NCBI GenBank assembly: GCA_031553765.1
Contig: JAVBKY010000001.1
Span: forward strand, 124,001 to 188,000
DNA: 64,000 nucleotides
Source of the DNA: JAITMY01 sp031553765
GTDB lineage: Bacteria > Bacteroidota > Bacteroidia > Bacteroidales > UBA932
Direction: 5' to 3'
Shown here in pieces: positions 15,902 through 25,388 of this stretch (position 1 is its first letter; each line of letters starts with the position of its first letter). A program made the translations under genes and the position numbers. The notes below the pieces were generated by a model. That model ran no database searches. It worked only from the letters and a program-made list of their open reading frames with translations, and had not been told where the DNA came from.

Positions 15902-16108
15902 AATAAAAAAGTTTTAAAAAATAAAAAAAATAAAAAAATAAAGAAATTTTAAATAATAACTATTAGAGAAATATGTCAACATTTTTATGCTTCGGGAAAA
16001 AATGATAAACCCTTTTCTACCCGCTTCTTTTTGTTTGTTTCATCGTTTTTTCATTATTAAAAGGTTATTTTTTGATATAATACTATATATATATATAAGG
16101 AGTATTGC
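15902..16108. other. AT-rich gap upstream of the 289-residue protein gene
   Basis: A 207-base gap with A-rich tracts next to the 15901 start and a short (TA)n run at about 16084-16098. No gene, tRNA or convincing -33/-7 pair was found. It holds the 5' region of the 15032-15901 gene and the 3' end of the GLUG gene. Confidence 0.5.
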
Positions 16109-17902
16109 CTAAAATACTATAAACTTAAGGTTACGTACTCCTGTTTTCGAGCGAATCACAACTACATTCACTCCTTTAGGCAAGTGTGACACACCAATAG
16201 AGGTGTAACTTGCATCTATCCCCTTGCGCTCCAGCAATAGCGTACCCGCCGAGCTATAAACCGTTACGCTTACAATATCTTCCGAGGCCTCCACGTTAAG
16301 CACGTCGCTTACAGGATTGGGGAATACGCTTACGCTCACCTGATTTTCCTCCTCGGCAACTGCTATGGGTCTTGGTATTACGTTAACGCGACATACTGTT
16401 TCATACCCTCCATCCACCGTACGAGCTACTACCGTAGTAATACCCAAGCTAACAGCGGTTATTACTCCCTCCATACTAACTGCTGCCACATCGGGATTGG
16501 TAGAAGTCCATATTACTAACTTGAGTCGGGCGTTGCTGGGTTCAATAGTGGTAGCCAACAGCTCATACACCTCCTCGGGATACAAGGTTATCATGTTGGT
16601 ATTAAGCGATAGTGATTGTACCGGAGCCCCCTCAAACCAAAGTATAGGCATATTTGCCTTTTCGTCAAATGCCCACGGGTGCTGCTCGTCGACTCCAAAT
16701 TCCCAGCCAATATTTCTGTAGAAAGGTATTTGCGCCTCGCGAAACTCAATGTTAAACCCATTCTCCAACGATGAGGTATTGCTCATGGTAATGCCGTTCT
16801 CCCGTATTACCATGTCGCTACGCGTGTACTGTTGCTCCAACTCCGATCGCTCTATACGTCCCTGCGTGGCGTACACATCGCCATTACCAACCACCAGCGT
16901 ATTGAGAGCTACGTTATTTCGGTTATTGGCATGCATATCGGCCCAACCTACAAGCCCGCCCACGCTCTCGTTGCCACTAACGTTGCCCGAGGCATAACTA
17001 TTCTCAAGCGTTGAGTTGTCAAAAACTTGACCTATAAGTCCTCCCGTATAGCGATTGTCGCGGAACCTGATGGTATCGGGGACATCAACTACACGTGAAG
17101 AAGAATAGCTATTGCGTACGTACGATGCGGCACTCATAAAGCCCACTAAACCACCTGTATTGCTAGTGGCACTATAAATTGTTCCTTTGGATGTGGAATT
17201 TTCAACTGCCCCAGCGTACATTTCTCCGACTAAACCACCCGTATAGTCGGACAAGCTGCGTACAACCACATTGGCGCTGCTGTTTTTCACTAGTGATCCG
17301 GTTCGTATATACCCTACCAATCCGCCAACAGAAACGCCTCCGGTCACAGTGCCCGAAGTAGCATGGCAGTTCGCAACAATGCAACTTTGCGCCAGCAAAC
17401 CGGCTATGCTGCCAACGTCCTCACCACCTACAATACTCACATTTTCAAGCATCACGTTGGCAACTACGGCATCCTGCCTCAAGTAACCAAACAATCCAAC
17501 CTGCGACATGTCCGGTCGATTAATAGTTAGATTCTTAATAATCTTTCCATTACCATTGAATTTTCCGTTAAATGGGTGTGTTGTTTCATCGCCAATAGGT
17601 AACCACCCACCACCGTCTCCTGCATCAAAACGCCTCAAATCTAGATCTTTAACAAGAATGAAAGATGTATAACCATCTGAGTAATTGTACATTAAGGCCA
17701 ATTGCTCTGGGGTAGCAATTTCGTATGGTGCTGTTTCAGAACCATCACCTCCGGCAAACTGCGCCATAGCAGACCGCGGAGAGGTAATTTGCATTCCCAG
17801 CATCAGTACAACAACGCACATACACTTGATAGTCATGCTATTAAACCAATTTCCGGTGAAATTAATTCGTTGATTGCGTACTATGTTTTCCCTATTTAAC
17901 AT
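16109..17902 (-). CDS. GLUG-repeat, Ig-like T9SS-secreted protein
   Basis: A 597-residue secreted protein. Signal peptide: CMCVVVLMLGMQITSPRSAMA. From about residue 48 comes GDGSETAPYEIATPEQLALM, the usual lead-in to GLUG repeats. Then follow several GLUG units (VGLFGYL, VGGLVGYI, TGGLVGEM, TGGLVGFM, TGGLIGQV, VGGLVGWA) to about residue 330. A Big_2 domain follows (MITLYPEEVYELLATTIEPS, IWTSTNPDVAAVSMEGVITA), and a T9SS type A sorting domain ends the protein (VFPNPVSDVLNVEA to LKFIVF). It should cross the outer membrane by T9SS and be surface-attached or released. An internal Met at codon 23 is an alternative start. The AraC pair is divergent. Confidence 0.88.
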   Translation of the reverse strand: MLNRENIVRNQRINFTGNWFNSMTIKCMCVVVLMLGMQITSPRSAMAQFAGGDGSETAPYEIATPEQLALMYNYSDGYTSFILVKDLDLRRFDAGDGGGWLPIGDETTHPFNGKFNGNGKIIKNLTINRPDMSQVGLFGYLRQDAVVANVMLENVSIVGGEDVGSIAGLLAQSCIVANCHATSGTVTGGVSVGGLVGYIRTGSLVKNSSANVVVRSLSDYTGGLVGEMYAGAVENSTSKGTIYSATSNTGGLVGFMSAASYVRNSYSSSRVVDVPDTIRFRDNRYTGGLIGQVFDNSTLENSYASGNVSGNESVGGLVGWADMHANNRNNVALNTLVVGNGDVYATQGRIERSELEQQYTRSDMVIRENGITMSNTSSLENGFNIEFREAQIPFYRNIGWEFGVDEQHPWAFDEKANMPILWFEGAPVQSLSLNTNMITLYPEEVYELLATTIEPSNARLKLVIWTSTNPDVAAVSMEGVITAVSLGITTVVARTVDGGYETVCRVNVIPRPIAVAEEENQVSVSVFPNPVSDVLNVEASEDIVSVTVYSSAGTLLLERKGIDASYTSIGVSHLPKGVNVVVIRSKTGVRNLKFIVF

Positions 17903-18266
17903 TTGATTTTCAAGAATTTACGAGCAATTATTATTGTTGTTAAATGAAGAACTGCTCAACTTCTTGTTATGCAAAAGTAATACGCGCGCGACCGAAAGCT
18001 GGTTCGCACACGTATAAAAGATGATACATCTGCGTAAAACCATTGTCAAAAAGTAAAAACAGCGTTTCTTTTAGATAAATTTATACTAATACATTATTAT
18101 TTTACGCAAAAGCATCAAAAAATACTTGCATTTTATAATAAGGTCTATGTCAAAATATTTTAATGTTCTTCTAAGTAAATTTATAAAGAATGTAAAAATA
18201 AGAACTTTTTTATCATTTTTTTATTGAAAAAAAAGAAACTATTTTTGTAGAAACAGCATTGATACT
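17903..18266. other. Divergent regulatory region between GLUG gene and AraC pair
   Basis: A 364-base AT-rich gap with no open reading frame of note. It carries the AraC1 -7 element at its right end. No clear -33/-7 pair was found for the GLUG gene, which would fit a promoter needing an activator, but that is inference. Confidence 0.5.
18240..18247 (+). promoter_or_regulatory. -7 element of the tandem AraC genes
   Basis: TATTTTTG, a full match to TAnnTTTG, 19 bases before the ATG at 18267. No TTTG at the expected -33 spacing. Confidence 0.5.
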
Positions 18267-19493
18267 ATGCCGCACAACGCACACAATCTAAGCACGCAGC
18301 AAACATATCTACTTCTCACAGCGTATCTTACCCCAATCTTCATGTCGGTAACGATGTTCTTTGCTCTCTTTTTAAAAAAACACGTAAAAAGCAAGGCAGA
18401 CAGGGTGTTAGGCTTTGTTTTATTGGCATTTACCGGGATTATGATGCTGTACATGCTGAAGTTTTTCTTTTTCTTCTCCCTCTCGGATTACCCCATAATG
18501 CTAACGTATAACCTACTGTACTCCATTACGGTAGCTCCTTTAGTGTATTTTTACTTTGTTGCGCTGCTACATCCCAACAGGTTAACGCTACGATTCTCCA
18601 TTAAACACTTTATACCCAGCGTTGTATTTATTTTTATACTGGGTCTATTGTACCTTACCAATAATGCTCCGCAAAAGTATTATAGTTGGCAGGAGATGCA
18701 GCCTCATATTAACCTACCGGCCAACGTGATGCGCTTAGCCATGCTGCTAACCTTTACCTTACAACGCATATGCTACATTATAGCTACGCTAATTATGCTA
18801 TATAGGTATCAGCGCTCCATAAAGTCTCTATTCTCTTATACCGAAGGAATTAGATTGAACTGGATCTACTTTGCAGTAGTTGCCTACTTATGCTTTACAT
18901 TCTCGCCCATTCTCGCTATTGCAAACGACAATTTGAGCGTCTCATCGCATTTGATATTCACTTCATTAGCAAGTATCTATGTGTTAATAATCTTTTTTGC
19001 AGGCTACTATCAGCCAATGCCAACCATTTACACTACAGAAAGTAAGGTAAGCAGCAAATTTATGGATGTAGAGGACGAATCCGAGACAGGAAGCGTATCG
19101 CAGGATAACAAGGAGAGGCTAAAAAGCGAACTGCTGTTTTTGTTTGAAAACAAAAAATGCTTTTTAAATCAAACACTTAGTGTGGAAGATATTGCAAGCG
19201 AACTGGGTACTAACCGAACGTACGTTTCTAAGATACTAAACGAAGATTTTGGCACCAACTTCTACGCATTTGTAAATAGGTATCGCTTGGCAGAGTTTAT
19301 CAAACGCTTGCATGAAAGCAAGAATCCCTCCCTTTTGAAAATCAAGGAAGTATCCATACAAGTAGGATTTAAATCTTACACCTCATTTTTTAACAGCTTC
19401 AGAGAGCAAACAGGCTATACGCCAAGTGATTATATTAAGATAATGCTTGATAAATCCTCTGTAGAGGAAGTGCCAAATAACAAAAGCACATGA
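18267..19493 (+). CDS. Membrane-anchored AraC-family regulator 1
   Basis: A 408-residue protein: six to seven hydrophobic segments in the first ~250 residues (for example YLTPIFMSVTMFFALFL, VLLAFTGIMMLYMLKFFFFF, FIPSVVFIFILGLLYL), a charged linker, then an AraC/XylS DNA-binding domain. The latter has both helix-turn-helix units (LSVEDIASELGTNRTYVSKI and IKEVSIQVGFKSYTSFFNSF) and the closing FREQTGYTPSDYIK. Membrane-bound AraC regulators of this layout are common in Bacteroidota and presumably sense an envelope signal. It overlaps the next, paralogous gene by four bases (ATGA), so the two are co-translated. Confidence 0.9.
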   Translation: MPHNAHNLSTQQTYLLLTAYLTPIFMSVTMFFALFLKKHVKSKADRVLGFVLLAFTGIMMLYMLKFFFFFSLSDYPIMLTYNLLYSITVAPLVYFYFVALLHPNRLTLRFSIKHFIPSVVFIFILGLLYLTNNAPQKYYSWQEMQPHINLPANVMRLAMLLTFTLQRICYIIATLIMLYRYQRSIKSLFSYTEGIRLNWIYFAVVAYLCFTFSPILAIANDNLSVSSHLIFTSLASIYVLIIFFAGYYQPMPTIYTTESKVSSKFMDVEDESETGSVSQDNKERLKSELLFLFENKKCFLNQTLSVEDIASELGTNRTYVSKILNEDFGTNFYAFVNRYRLAEFIKRLHESKNPSLLKIKEVSIQVGFKSYTSFFNSFREQTGYTPSDYIKIMLDKSSVEEVPNNKST

Positions 19494-20644
19494 CCCTGCT
19501 ACCTCCATACCTGCAAAAACTGCTGTATATAGCCTACGTAGCCCCGTTTTTTTTGGCTATGGCGGCGTTTTTTGCGCTGCAGTTACGCCAGCATAAGAGC
19601 AAGTCGCACAAGGCGCTATCCTACATGTTTTTGTCTGCCGCCATAATTGTACTAGTATTCACTAATCAATTTTTCTTCTCATACTCCGGTGCTAATCATA
19701 TTGTTCTTCACTACCCTAACATGTTGATAGGGTTACTTTGCGCTCCAGCCATCATTATTTACTTTATGGCGCTACTCCGACCGGGCATCATCAATACCCG
19801 TCAGGTTCTTATTTACCTTTTTCCCACTTTTGCCTATATCATAATTACTGTAATTTTACAGTTGGTTGACATGTATCCAAAAACCTATTTCACACGAAAA
19901 TTATTTGTAAAAGAAATATTTAGCATTGGAAATATCGTTAGGTTAAGCGTTCTCAGTACCTATATATGCCAAATGATAAGCTACGGCATCATTATAGTAC
20001 GCGCACTAAATACCTTTCGTAAAACTGCAAAAAATAAGTATTCTTATACTGAGGGAGTTAATCTAAAATGGGCCTACTGGGCATTGCTTGCGGTGGCAAC
20101 ATTTGCCATTGTGCCGCTGAGCATGCTGCTATTTGAATTCGTACAGCCATGGATGTTACTAATTCACAGCATTATAGCCACATCTGCTATTTGCATCATG
20201 TTTTTTGCAGGCAACGCACAGCCCGTTTTATATGAAGATGAAGATAAGGACGGCTACAAGAAGGAGGAGGAGCCTATACGCGACCTCAGCTTGCCACTTG
20301 ACAACCGAGAACGCTTAAGAAAGGATATTGTGGAGTTGTTTGAGGAAAAAAAATGCTTTCAGGATAATAATCTCAGCGTGGACAATGTGGCACAGGAGTT
20401 AAAAACTAATCGCACCTACATTTCACGCGTTATAAATGAGGAGTTTGGTATGAACTTTTACGGTTTTGTAAACAAGTACCGCATGGCCGAGTTTATGCGC
20501 TTACTGCAGGAGAGTGAGGATCCATCAACCTTTAAAATAAAGGAGATGTCTGAACAAGTGGGATTTAAATCATATACCTCATTCTACAACTTCTTTAAGG
20601 AGAACACCAACTATACCCCAAGAGAGTATATTAAGCAATTGTAG
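19490..20644 (+). CDS. Membrane-anchored AraC-family regulator 2
   Basis: A 384-residue paralogue of the preceding protein with the same plan: hydrophobic segments to about residue 250 (IAYVAPFFLAMAAFFALQL, YMFLSAAIIVLVFTNQFFF), an acidic linker (YEDEDKDGYKKEEEPI), then an AraC domain with LSVDNVAQELKTNRTYISRV, IKEMSEQVGFKSYTSFYNFF and KENTNYTPREYIKQL. The start codon overlaps the stop of gene 1. The pair may form a heterodimer or two-input regulator. The nearest likely targets are the exported-protein genes on the opposite strand; that link is inferred from position only. Confidence 0.88.
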   Translation: MTLLPPYLQKLLYIAYVAPFFLAMAAFFALQLRQHKSKSHKALSYMFLSAAIIVLVFTNQFFFSYSGANHIVLHYPNMLIGLLCAPAIIIYFMALLRPGIINTRQVLIYLFPTFAYIIITVILQLVDMYPKTYFTRKLFVKEIFSIGNIVRLSVLSTYICQMISYGIIIVRALNTFRKTAKNKYSYTEGVNLKWAYWALLAVATFAIVPLSMLLFEFVQPWMLLIHSIIATSAICIMFFAGNAQPVLYEDEDKDGYKKEEEPIRDLSLPLDNRERLRKDIVELFEEKKCFQDNNLSVDNVAQELKTNRTYISRVINEEFGMNFYGFVNKYRMAEFMRLLQESEDPSTFKIKEMSEQVGFKSYTSFYNFFKENTNYTPREYIKQL

Positions 20645-20769
20645 CCATGACTACAACTTATCCGAAAGGCGTGAAATGTTTTCTCTTTAGCGTGGAAGAT
20701 ATTCACGTTAATAAGAAAATTTAGAAACATAAGCGCAGGGGTTAGACCATGTATTTACGCTAGCTTGTT

Positions 20770-21294
20770 TTACAATTTCAATAACTGCATAAATACCTCA
20801 TTTTCATAATTTTCCTCTCTCCTTCTCCACTCTTTTCTCACGCCGGTAATTTCAAAGCCCAACTTTTGAAACAGCGCAATGCTAGCCTTATTGCTTTCGG
20901 CTATATTGCAGTGCAACTGGTGTAAATGTAGCGTTCTAAATGCGTAATCCATAAGCTGCTGCAAAGCCTGAGTAGCATATCCATGGCGACGAAAAGTTTG
21001 TTCGAAAATAAGAATACCCACTCCGGCACGAGCATGATGAGGGTCAAAATCGTATAAATCGGCCGTGCCAATAGTTACCAGCGAGCCATTATCGTACCTT
21101 AAGTCGATCATAAAACGCTGCTGCTTAGTGATATATATGTCAATTTGAGCATCTTCAATATATTGCTGCAGGGCATGACGTGAAAAGGGAGCTAGTGTAT
21201 CACTATGCTCCCATACTTCGGGATTATTTTCCCACTCGTAAAGCAGCTCTAAGTCAAGCGGCTCTACAGCACGTAAAACTATACCATGTACCAT
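20770..21294 (-). CDS. GNAT N-acetyltransferase (RimJ/RimL/SpeG-like)
   Basis: A 174-residue cytoplasmic acetyltransferase. It starts VLRAVEPLDLELLYEWENNP and has GTADLYDFDPHHARAGVGI, the acetyl-CoA loop region EQTFRRHGYATQALQQLMDY, and the GNAT C-terminal signature NKASIALFQKLGFEITGVRK. It resembles the SpeG/RimL subgroup (polyamine or protein N-terminal acetylation), but the substrate cannot be deduced. Its start is close to a palindromic repeat that separates it from the M3 peptidase gene upstream. Confidence 0.85.
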   Translation of the reverse strand: MVHGIVLRAVEPLDLELLYEWENNPEVWEHSDTLAPFSRHALQQYIEDAQIDIYITKQQRFMIDLRYDNGSLVTIGTADLYDFDPHHARAGVGILIFEQTFRRHGYATQALQQLMDYAFRTLHLHQLHCNIAESNKASIALFQKLGFEITGVRKEWRRREENYENEVFMQLLKL

Positions 21295-21320
21295 GTGTCA
21301 GTGACCAGTTACCAAGCCTC

Positions 21321-21357
21321 AGTTACCAGGTACCACAGAAGCTGGTACTTGGTAACT
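21321..21357. repeat. GGTAACTGG-type palindrome
   Basis: AGTTACCAGGTACCA (21321-21335) pairs with TGGTACTTGGTAACT (21343-21357) at 14 of 15 positions; further CCAGTTACCAAG and CTGGAACTTGG units flank it. It is an intergenic hairpin repeat between two same-strand genes and could attenuate transcription. Confidence 0.65.
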
Positions 21358-21374
21358 GGAACTTGGCGCATGAA

Positions 21375-23459
21375 TTATTCAAGTCCTCTACGCTTAATTA
21401 GCGGCACAATATCGGGTTCGTGACCGCTGAAGCGCTTGTACAACACCATAGCGTCCTCGGTACCGCCACGCTCAAGTATGCACTTGCGAAACGCTGTAGC
21501 AACGTTGGTGTCAAAAATATTACCCTTCTTTTTAAATTGTTCAAAAGCATCGGCATCCAATACCTCTGCCCAAATATAGCTGTAGTAACCAGCCGAATAA
21601 CCGCCAGAGAATATATGGTTAAAGTAGGTACTACGGTAGCGTGGCAAAATCTCGGAAATAAGCTTAATATTGTCCATCGAGGTGCGCTCAAACTTTTGCG
21701 GGTCAATGGTAGTTGTGTCTTTAAGTATGTGATAGTCCATATCCAACCACGAAGCTGCAATGTACTCAACACTTTTAAAGCCTTGACCATACTGTTTTGC
21801 GCTTACAATTTTCTTTACCAAGTAAGCAGGAATTATCTCACGCGTATCATAATGCTTTGCATATAACGCCAGCAACTCGGGTTCAAATGCCCAGTTCTCC
21901 ATAATTTGCGAAGGCAACTCTACGAAGTCACGCGCTACGTTGGTCCCCGCAAGACTTTTGTACTGGCAGTTAGAAAACAGGCTATGCAGCCCGTGACCAA
22001 ATTCGTGGAAAAAGGTTTCCACTTCGTCGGGCGTGAGCAGCGAAGGCACGTTACCATTGGCAGGTGTAAAATTGCAAACCAATGAGATAACAGGTGCTAT
22101 GCGCTTGCCATGACGGTATGACTGTTCTCGAAAGTTAGTCATCCATGCGCCGCCACGCTTACCTGCTCGGGGAAAAAAATCCATGTAGATAAGACCAAGG
22201 AAATCGCCGTTGTTGTCGCGTGCACTGTAGCATACCACATCCTTATGGTACATAGGCACATCGGTTACCTGTGAAAACTGTACGCCGTATAGCTTCTCTA
22301 CCAAGGTAAAAATACCGTTGCACACATTTTCAAGCGGGAAGTATGGGCGCAACTCCTCGTCATCCAAGGCGTAGTTTAACTGCTTAATTTTTTGCTCGTA
22401 GTAGCGCCAGTCGTAGTTTTGCAGCAAAAAGCCGCCTTTTTCCTTATTAATAAGCGACTGCTGATCGCGAGCCTCATACTTGGCTTTACGCAAAGCAGGT
22501 GTCCACAAGCGCGAAAGCATGTTGTACACGTTGCGGGGATTCTTTGCCATGCAGTCATCCAGCACGTAGTCGGCATACGTTGGGAAGCCCATTATCTTGG
22601 CTTTTTGCACGCGTAGCTTCACTATTTCGGCTATTACAGCGTTATTATCCTGTTCATTGCCATTGTTGGAACGGTTGGCATATGCGTTAAGCATTTGCTC
22701 GCGCAGGTTGCGCTTAGCCGAGTATTGTAAGAAAGGTATCAGGCTGGGATTTTTCAGCGTGAACTCCCACGTTCCCTTACCTGTAGCAGAGGCCTCCACC
22801 AGCGATGTAGGCAAGCCCTCCAGCTCCTCCTTATTCTCAATAGTTAGCTTGTAAGCATTGGTTTCGGCCAGCACGTTTTGACCAAATTTCAGCGTAAGCG
22901 AAGCCAACTTTTCATTAACCTCGCGCAGCTGCGCCTTAGCATCGGCTGAGAGATTGGCGCCTCCACGCACAAAGCGCTTGTAGGTCTCCTCCAGCAGTTT
23001 CTTTTGCTCCACATTCAGGTTGAGCGACGCGCGCTGATCGTACACCATTTGTATTTTTACAAACAACGCCTCGTTGAGTAGTATATCATCCTGATGCTTG
23101 GAGAGCATGGGCGTAACCTCTTCAGCAATCTTATCCATTTCAACGCTGGTTTCAGCTTCGTTAAGGTTGAAGAAAACAGAACTTACACGATCAAGCAACT
23201 TACCACTCCATTCCAACGCCTCAATGGTATTGGCAAAGGTTGCCATCTGCGTGTTGCTCACAATATTTTCTACTTCCTCTGCTTGCTGCTTTATACCCTC
23301 CTTAAAGGCAGGCAGATAGTGCTGCATCTTTATTTTATCAAAGGGCGGAACTTCATATGAAGTTTTATAATCACCGTAAAAGGGGTTGTTCTCGCTACAA
23401 GAACTTCCACCCACGGTCATGATTGCTAATGACATAATGAGTAATGATTTGCGAAACAT
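21375..23459 (-). CDS. dcp: M3-family oligopeptidase/peptidyl-dipeptidase, lipoprotein
   Basis: A 694-residue zinc metallopeptidase of the Dcp/oligopeptidase A family. The signal MFRKSLLIMSLAIMTVGGSSC suggests lipidation of Cys21. The catalytic motif HEFGHGLHSLFSN is at about residue 482, with the third zinc ligand downstream (FVELPSQIMENWAFEPELL). The Gly/Tyr-rich FSGGYSAGYYSYIWAEVLDADAF region closes the active site, as in the family. It probably cleaves short peptides in the periplasm. The ATG at 23459 is preferred to a TTG three codons upstream. The symbol is given by family only; other M3 members are possible. Confidence 0.9.
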   Translation of the reverse strand: MFRKSLLIMSLAIMTVGGSSCSENNPFYGDYKTSYEVPPFDKIKMQHYLPAFKEGIKQQAEEVENIVSNTQMATFANTIEALEWSGKLLDRVSSVFFNLNEAETSVEMDKIAEEVTPMLSKHQDDILLNEALFVKIQMVYDQRASLNLNVEQKKLLEETYKRFVRGGANLSADAKAQLREVNEKLASLTLKFGQNVLAETNAYKLTIENKEELEGLPTSLVEASATGKGTWEFTLKNPSLIPFLQYSAKRNLREQMLNAYANRSNNGNEQDNNAVIAEIVKLRVQKAKIMGFPTYADYVLDDCMAKNPRNVYNMLSRLWTPALRKAKYEARDQQSLINKEKGGFLLQNYDWRYYEQKIKQLNYALDDEELRPYFPLENVCNGIFTLVEKLYGVQFSQVTDVPMYHKDVVCYSARDNNGDFLGLIYMDFFPRAGKRGGAWMTNFREQSYRHGKRIAPVISLVCNFTPANGNVPSLLTPDEVETFFHEFGHGLHSLFSNCQYKSLAGTNVARDFVELPSQIMENWAFEPELLALYAKHYDTREIIPAYLVKKIVSAKQYGQGFKSVEYIAASWLDMDYHILKDTTTIDPQKFERTSMDNIKLISEILPRYRSTYFNHIFSGGYSAGYYSYIWAEVLDADAFEQFKKKGNIFDTNVATAFRKCILERGGTEDAMVLYKRFSGHEPDIVPLIKRRGLE

Positions 23460-23509
23460 AATGTTCAATTATGAATTAAAAGTTACGAAAGAAAATTCAA
23501 CAGAGTAAA

Positions 23510-24649
23510 TTATATTTTCTCTGTGAGTTTTTGTACTACACGGAAGTTGTTGAAGAATTCCTTGGCGAAAACGCGAATTACCGTGTACGTGGGAATGGCT
23601 ACGAGCATGCCCAGCACACCAGCTACGCTACCCGCCACCAGTATCACCAAAAATATTTCGAGTGGATGCGCTTTTACGCTGTTGGAATAAATGGTAGGCT
23701 GTAAAACAGCCATATCAATCACTTGTACGGTAAAAAATACAGCCACCGTTTTGAGTACTAACGGCACGAAGTTTACACCTCCATTAACCGCAGATACCAA
23801 ACAAATGAGTATGCCAAAGGCATATCCTACCAATGGCCCTACATAGGGTATTACGTTAAATACGCCGGCCACCAAGCCCATAAGTAGCGCCTGCTGCCAC
23901 GAAAAGCCCGCCACAAGAGTTAGCCCCAACGTAAGTAGCGTCATAACACATAGTATATCGGAAAAAATACCCACAAAGTAACGCACTAGCAAGCGATTAA
24001 TCGAAGAAAGTGCACGGGTGATACTACGCTCATAGCGCTGAGGAAAAGTGAGCACTACAGCTTTAAAAAACAAGTTATCCTCCTTTAAAAAGAAGAAGGT
24101 AATGAACGAGGTAGCGAAGATAGCAATACCAAAACTCTTAATAGTACTTGCCAGCGACCCAAAGAACCCTGATAGCTGCGACACATTCACTACTTTTTCT
24201 ACCTCATGGTATAGCGTTGTTTTGATGGAAAAATCGGGATCTGAAGATAAATGCTCGCGTACCCATAAATCCAACTTATGCAAAGGCTCATCAAGTTGTG
24301 CCGTAAGCCCCACTACATCAACCTTGCTAAATTCGTTGACCTGTTCCAGAATCAGTGGAATAAAGATGTAGAAGAAAAGTATAAACACCAACCATATGGC
24401 AACCAACGTAATGGTAGCACAGAGTGCACGTGGCAAGTGCCATTTTTTTATATGCACATTGGCAAGTACTCCCATAAGTGGTCTTCCTACTAACGACAAT
24501 ACCACTGCCACCAGCACATAGGCCACTATATTCTGGAAATACCACACCACTCCCAATACAGCAGCTGTAAACACTGCTATAATGATGTAACGCGCCAACT
24601 TGTTCATTGAAAAGTTGGATAATTTACGTTGTTGAAAGTCTTTACTCAT
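23510..24649 (-). CDS. AI-2E family permease
   Basis: A 379-residue inner-membrane protein with about seven to eight transmembrane segments. It shows AI-2E/PerM features: VAVVLSLVGRPLMGVLANV after the first helices, a large loop around residues 110-150, VVLTFPQRYERSITRALSSI, then GLVAGVFNVIPYVGPLVGYA and the C-terminal LGMLVAIPTYTVIRVFAKEF. Family members were named for AI-2 export, but several instead move other solutes or ions, so the substrate is open. Its start overlaps the psd stop by one base (TAATG), implying translational coupling. Confidence 0.88.
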   Translation of the reverse strand: MSKDFQQRKLSNFSMNKLARYIIIAVFTAAVLGVVWYFQNIVAYVLVAVVLSLVGRPLMGVLANVHIKKWHLPRALCATITLVAIWLVFILFFYIFIPLILEQVNEFSKVDVVGLTAQLDEPLHKLDLWVREHLSSDPDFSIKTTLYHEVEKVVNVSQLSGFFGSLASTIKSFGIAIFATSFITFFFLKEDNLFFKAVVLTFPQRYERSITRALSSINRLLVRYFVGIFSDILCVMTLLTLGLTLVAGFSWQQALLMGLVAGVFNVIPYVGPLVGYAFGILICLVSAVNGGVNFVPLVLKTVAVFFTVQVIDMAVLQPTIYSNSVKAHPLEIFLVILVAGSVAGVLGMLVAIPTYTVIRVFAKEFFNNFRVVQKLTEKI

Positions 24650-25302
24650 TATTCAAATCGTGCCAGGACCGTTTGCCCCCCCCACGTTTTTTGCTCCAGC
24701 GCCACCTCTACTTTTGCGCTCAGCGGGATGAATACGTCCACACGTGAACCGAACTTAATAAAACCCATTTCAGTATTTTGCTCGGCCTTATCGCCCACCT
24801 TAGCATAGCATACAATACGGCGCGCAACGGCTCCGGCTACCTGGCGAAACAGAATTTTATCCTTGCCTGTATTTACCACTACGGTAGTGCGCTCGTTATC
24901 AGTTGATGATTTTGGGTGCCATGCCACCAAAAACTTACCGGGGTGATACTTTTGGTATTCCACCGTACCGCTTACAGGGTAAAGGTTGCGGTGCACATTA
25001 TTAGGCGACATAAAGATGGAAATCTGGCGGCATCTTTCGTTTAAATGTTCCGCTTCGAATACCTCCTCAATTACTACTACCTTGCCATCACAGGGAGCGT
25101 AAATAGCATTTGCATCGCTTTGTAGCGGACGGTTGGGAACACGAAAGAAACGGATAATCCAGCACCAAAAGACGAAGGCCGCCAGCAGCAGCGTACACGA
25201 AATTATGCCGCAACCTAAAAAGTAAAATACGGGCGTGCAAATGGCAGCCAGCAGTATAAACAGTACTATAATAGTGACTGTTCCTTCCTTGTGAATTTTC
25301 AT
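24649..25302 (-). CDS. psd: Phosphatidylserine decarboxylase, short form
   Basis: A 217-residue pyruvoyl-dependent enzyme of the short Bacteroidota type. Two N-terminal transmembrane helices (residues 9-25 and 31-51) precede the catalytic part: IYAPCDGKVVVIEE, ISIFMSPNNVHRNLYPVSG (catalytic-site His) and MGFIKFGSRVDVFIP. The Gly-Ser of FGSR, near residue 185, is the self-cleavage site that makes the pyruvoyl group. It decarboxylates phosphatidylserine to phosphatidylethanolamine. It lies downstream of cdsA, which makes the CDP-diacylglycerol precursor, so the two form a phospholipid module. Confidence 0.93.
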   Translation of the reverse strand: MKIHKEGTVTIIVLFILLAAICTPVFYFLGCGIISCTLLLAAFVFWCWIIRFFRVPNRPLQSDANAIYAPCDGKVVVIEEVFEAEHLNERCRQISIFMSPNNVHRNLYPVSGTVEYQKYHPGKFLVAWHPKSSTDNERTTVVVNTGKDKILFRQVAGAVARRIVCYAKVGDKAEQNTEMGFIKFGSRVDVFIPLSAKVEVALEQKTWGGQTVLARFE

Positions 25303-25314
25303 ACTCTTTTATTG

Positions 25315-25382
25315 ACTTGCGACTTGCGATTAACGACTTGTGACTTGCATTTCACAAGTCTCCGGTCGAGCATCGCATGTCA
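25315..25382. repeat. GACTTGCGA-type repeat, copy 1
   Basis: Tandem ACTTGCGACTTGCGATTAAC and GACTTGTGACTTGC units followed by ACAAGTC and GCATCGCATGTC in inverse sense. It belongs to the same family as 39927-39978, 42688-42738 and 51688-51739. It lies between cdsA and psd. Confidence 0.7.
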
Positions 25383-25388
25383 TTATTT

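Noticed and set aside
16084..16098. Short (TA)n run as a phase-variable promoter
   Set aside because: It lies just after the 3' end of the GLUG gene and about 185 bases from the next start; no -33/-7 elements flank it.
20687..20703. TTAGCGTGGAAGATATT after AraC gene 2, resembling the LSVEDI codons of AraC gene 1
   Set aside because: The match is about 16 bases with no extension on either side, too short to claim a third AraC remnant.
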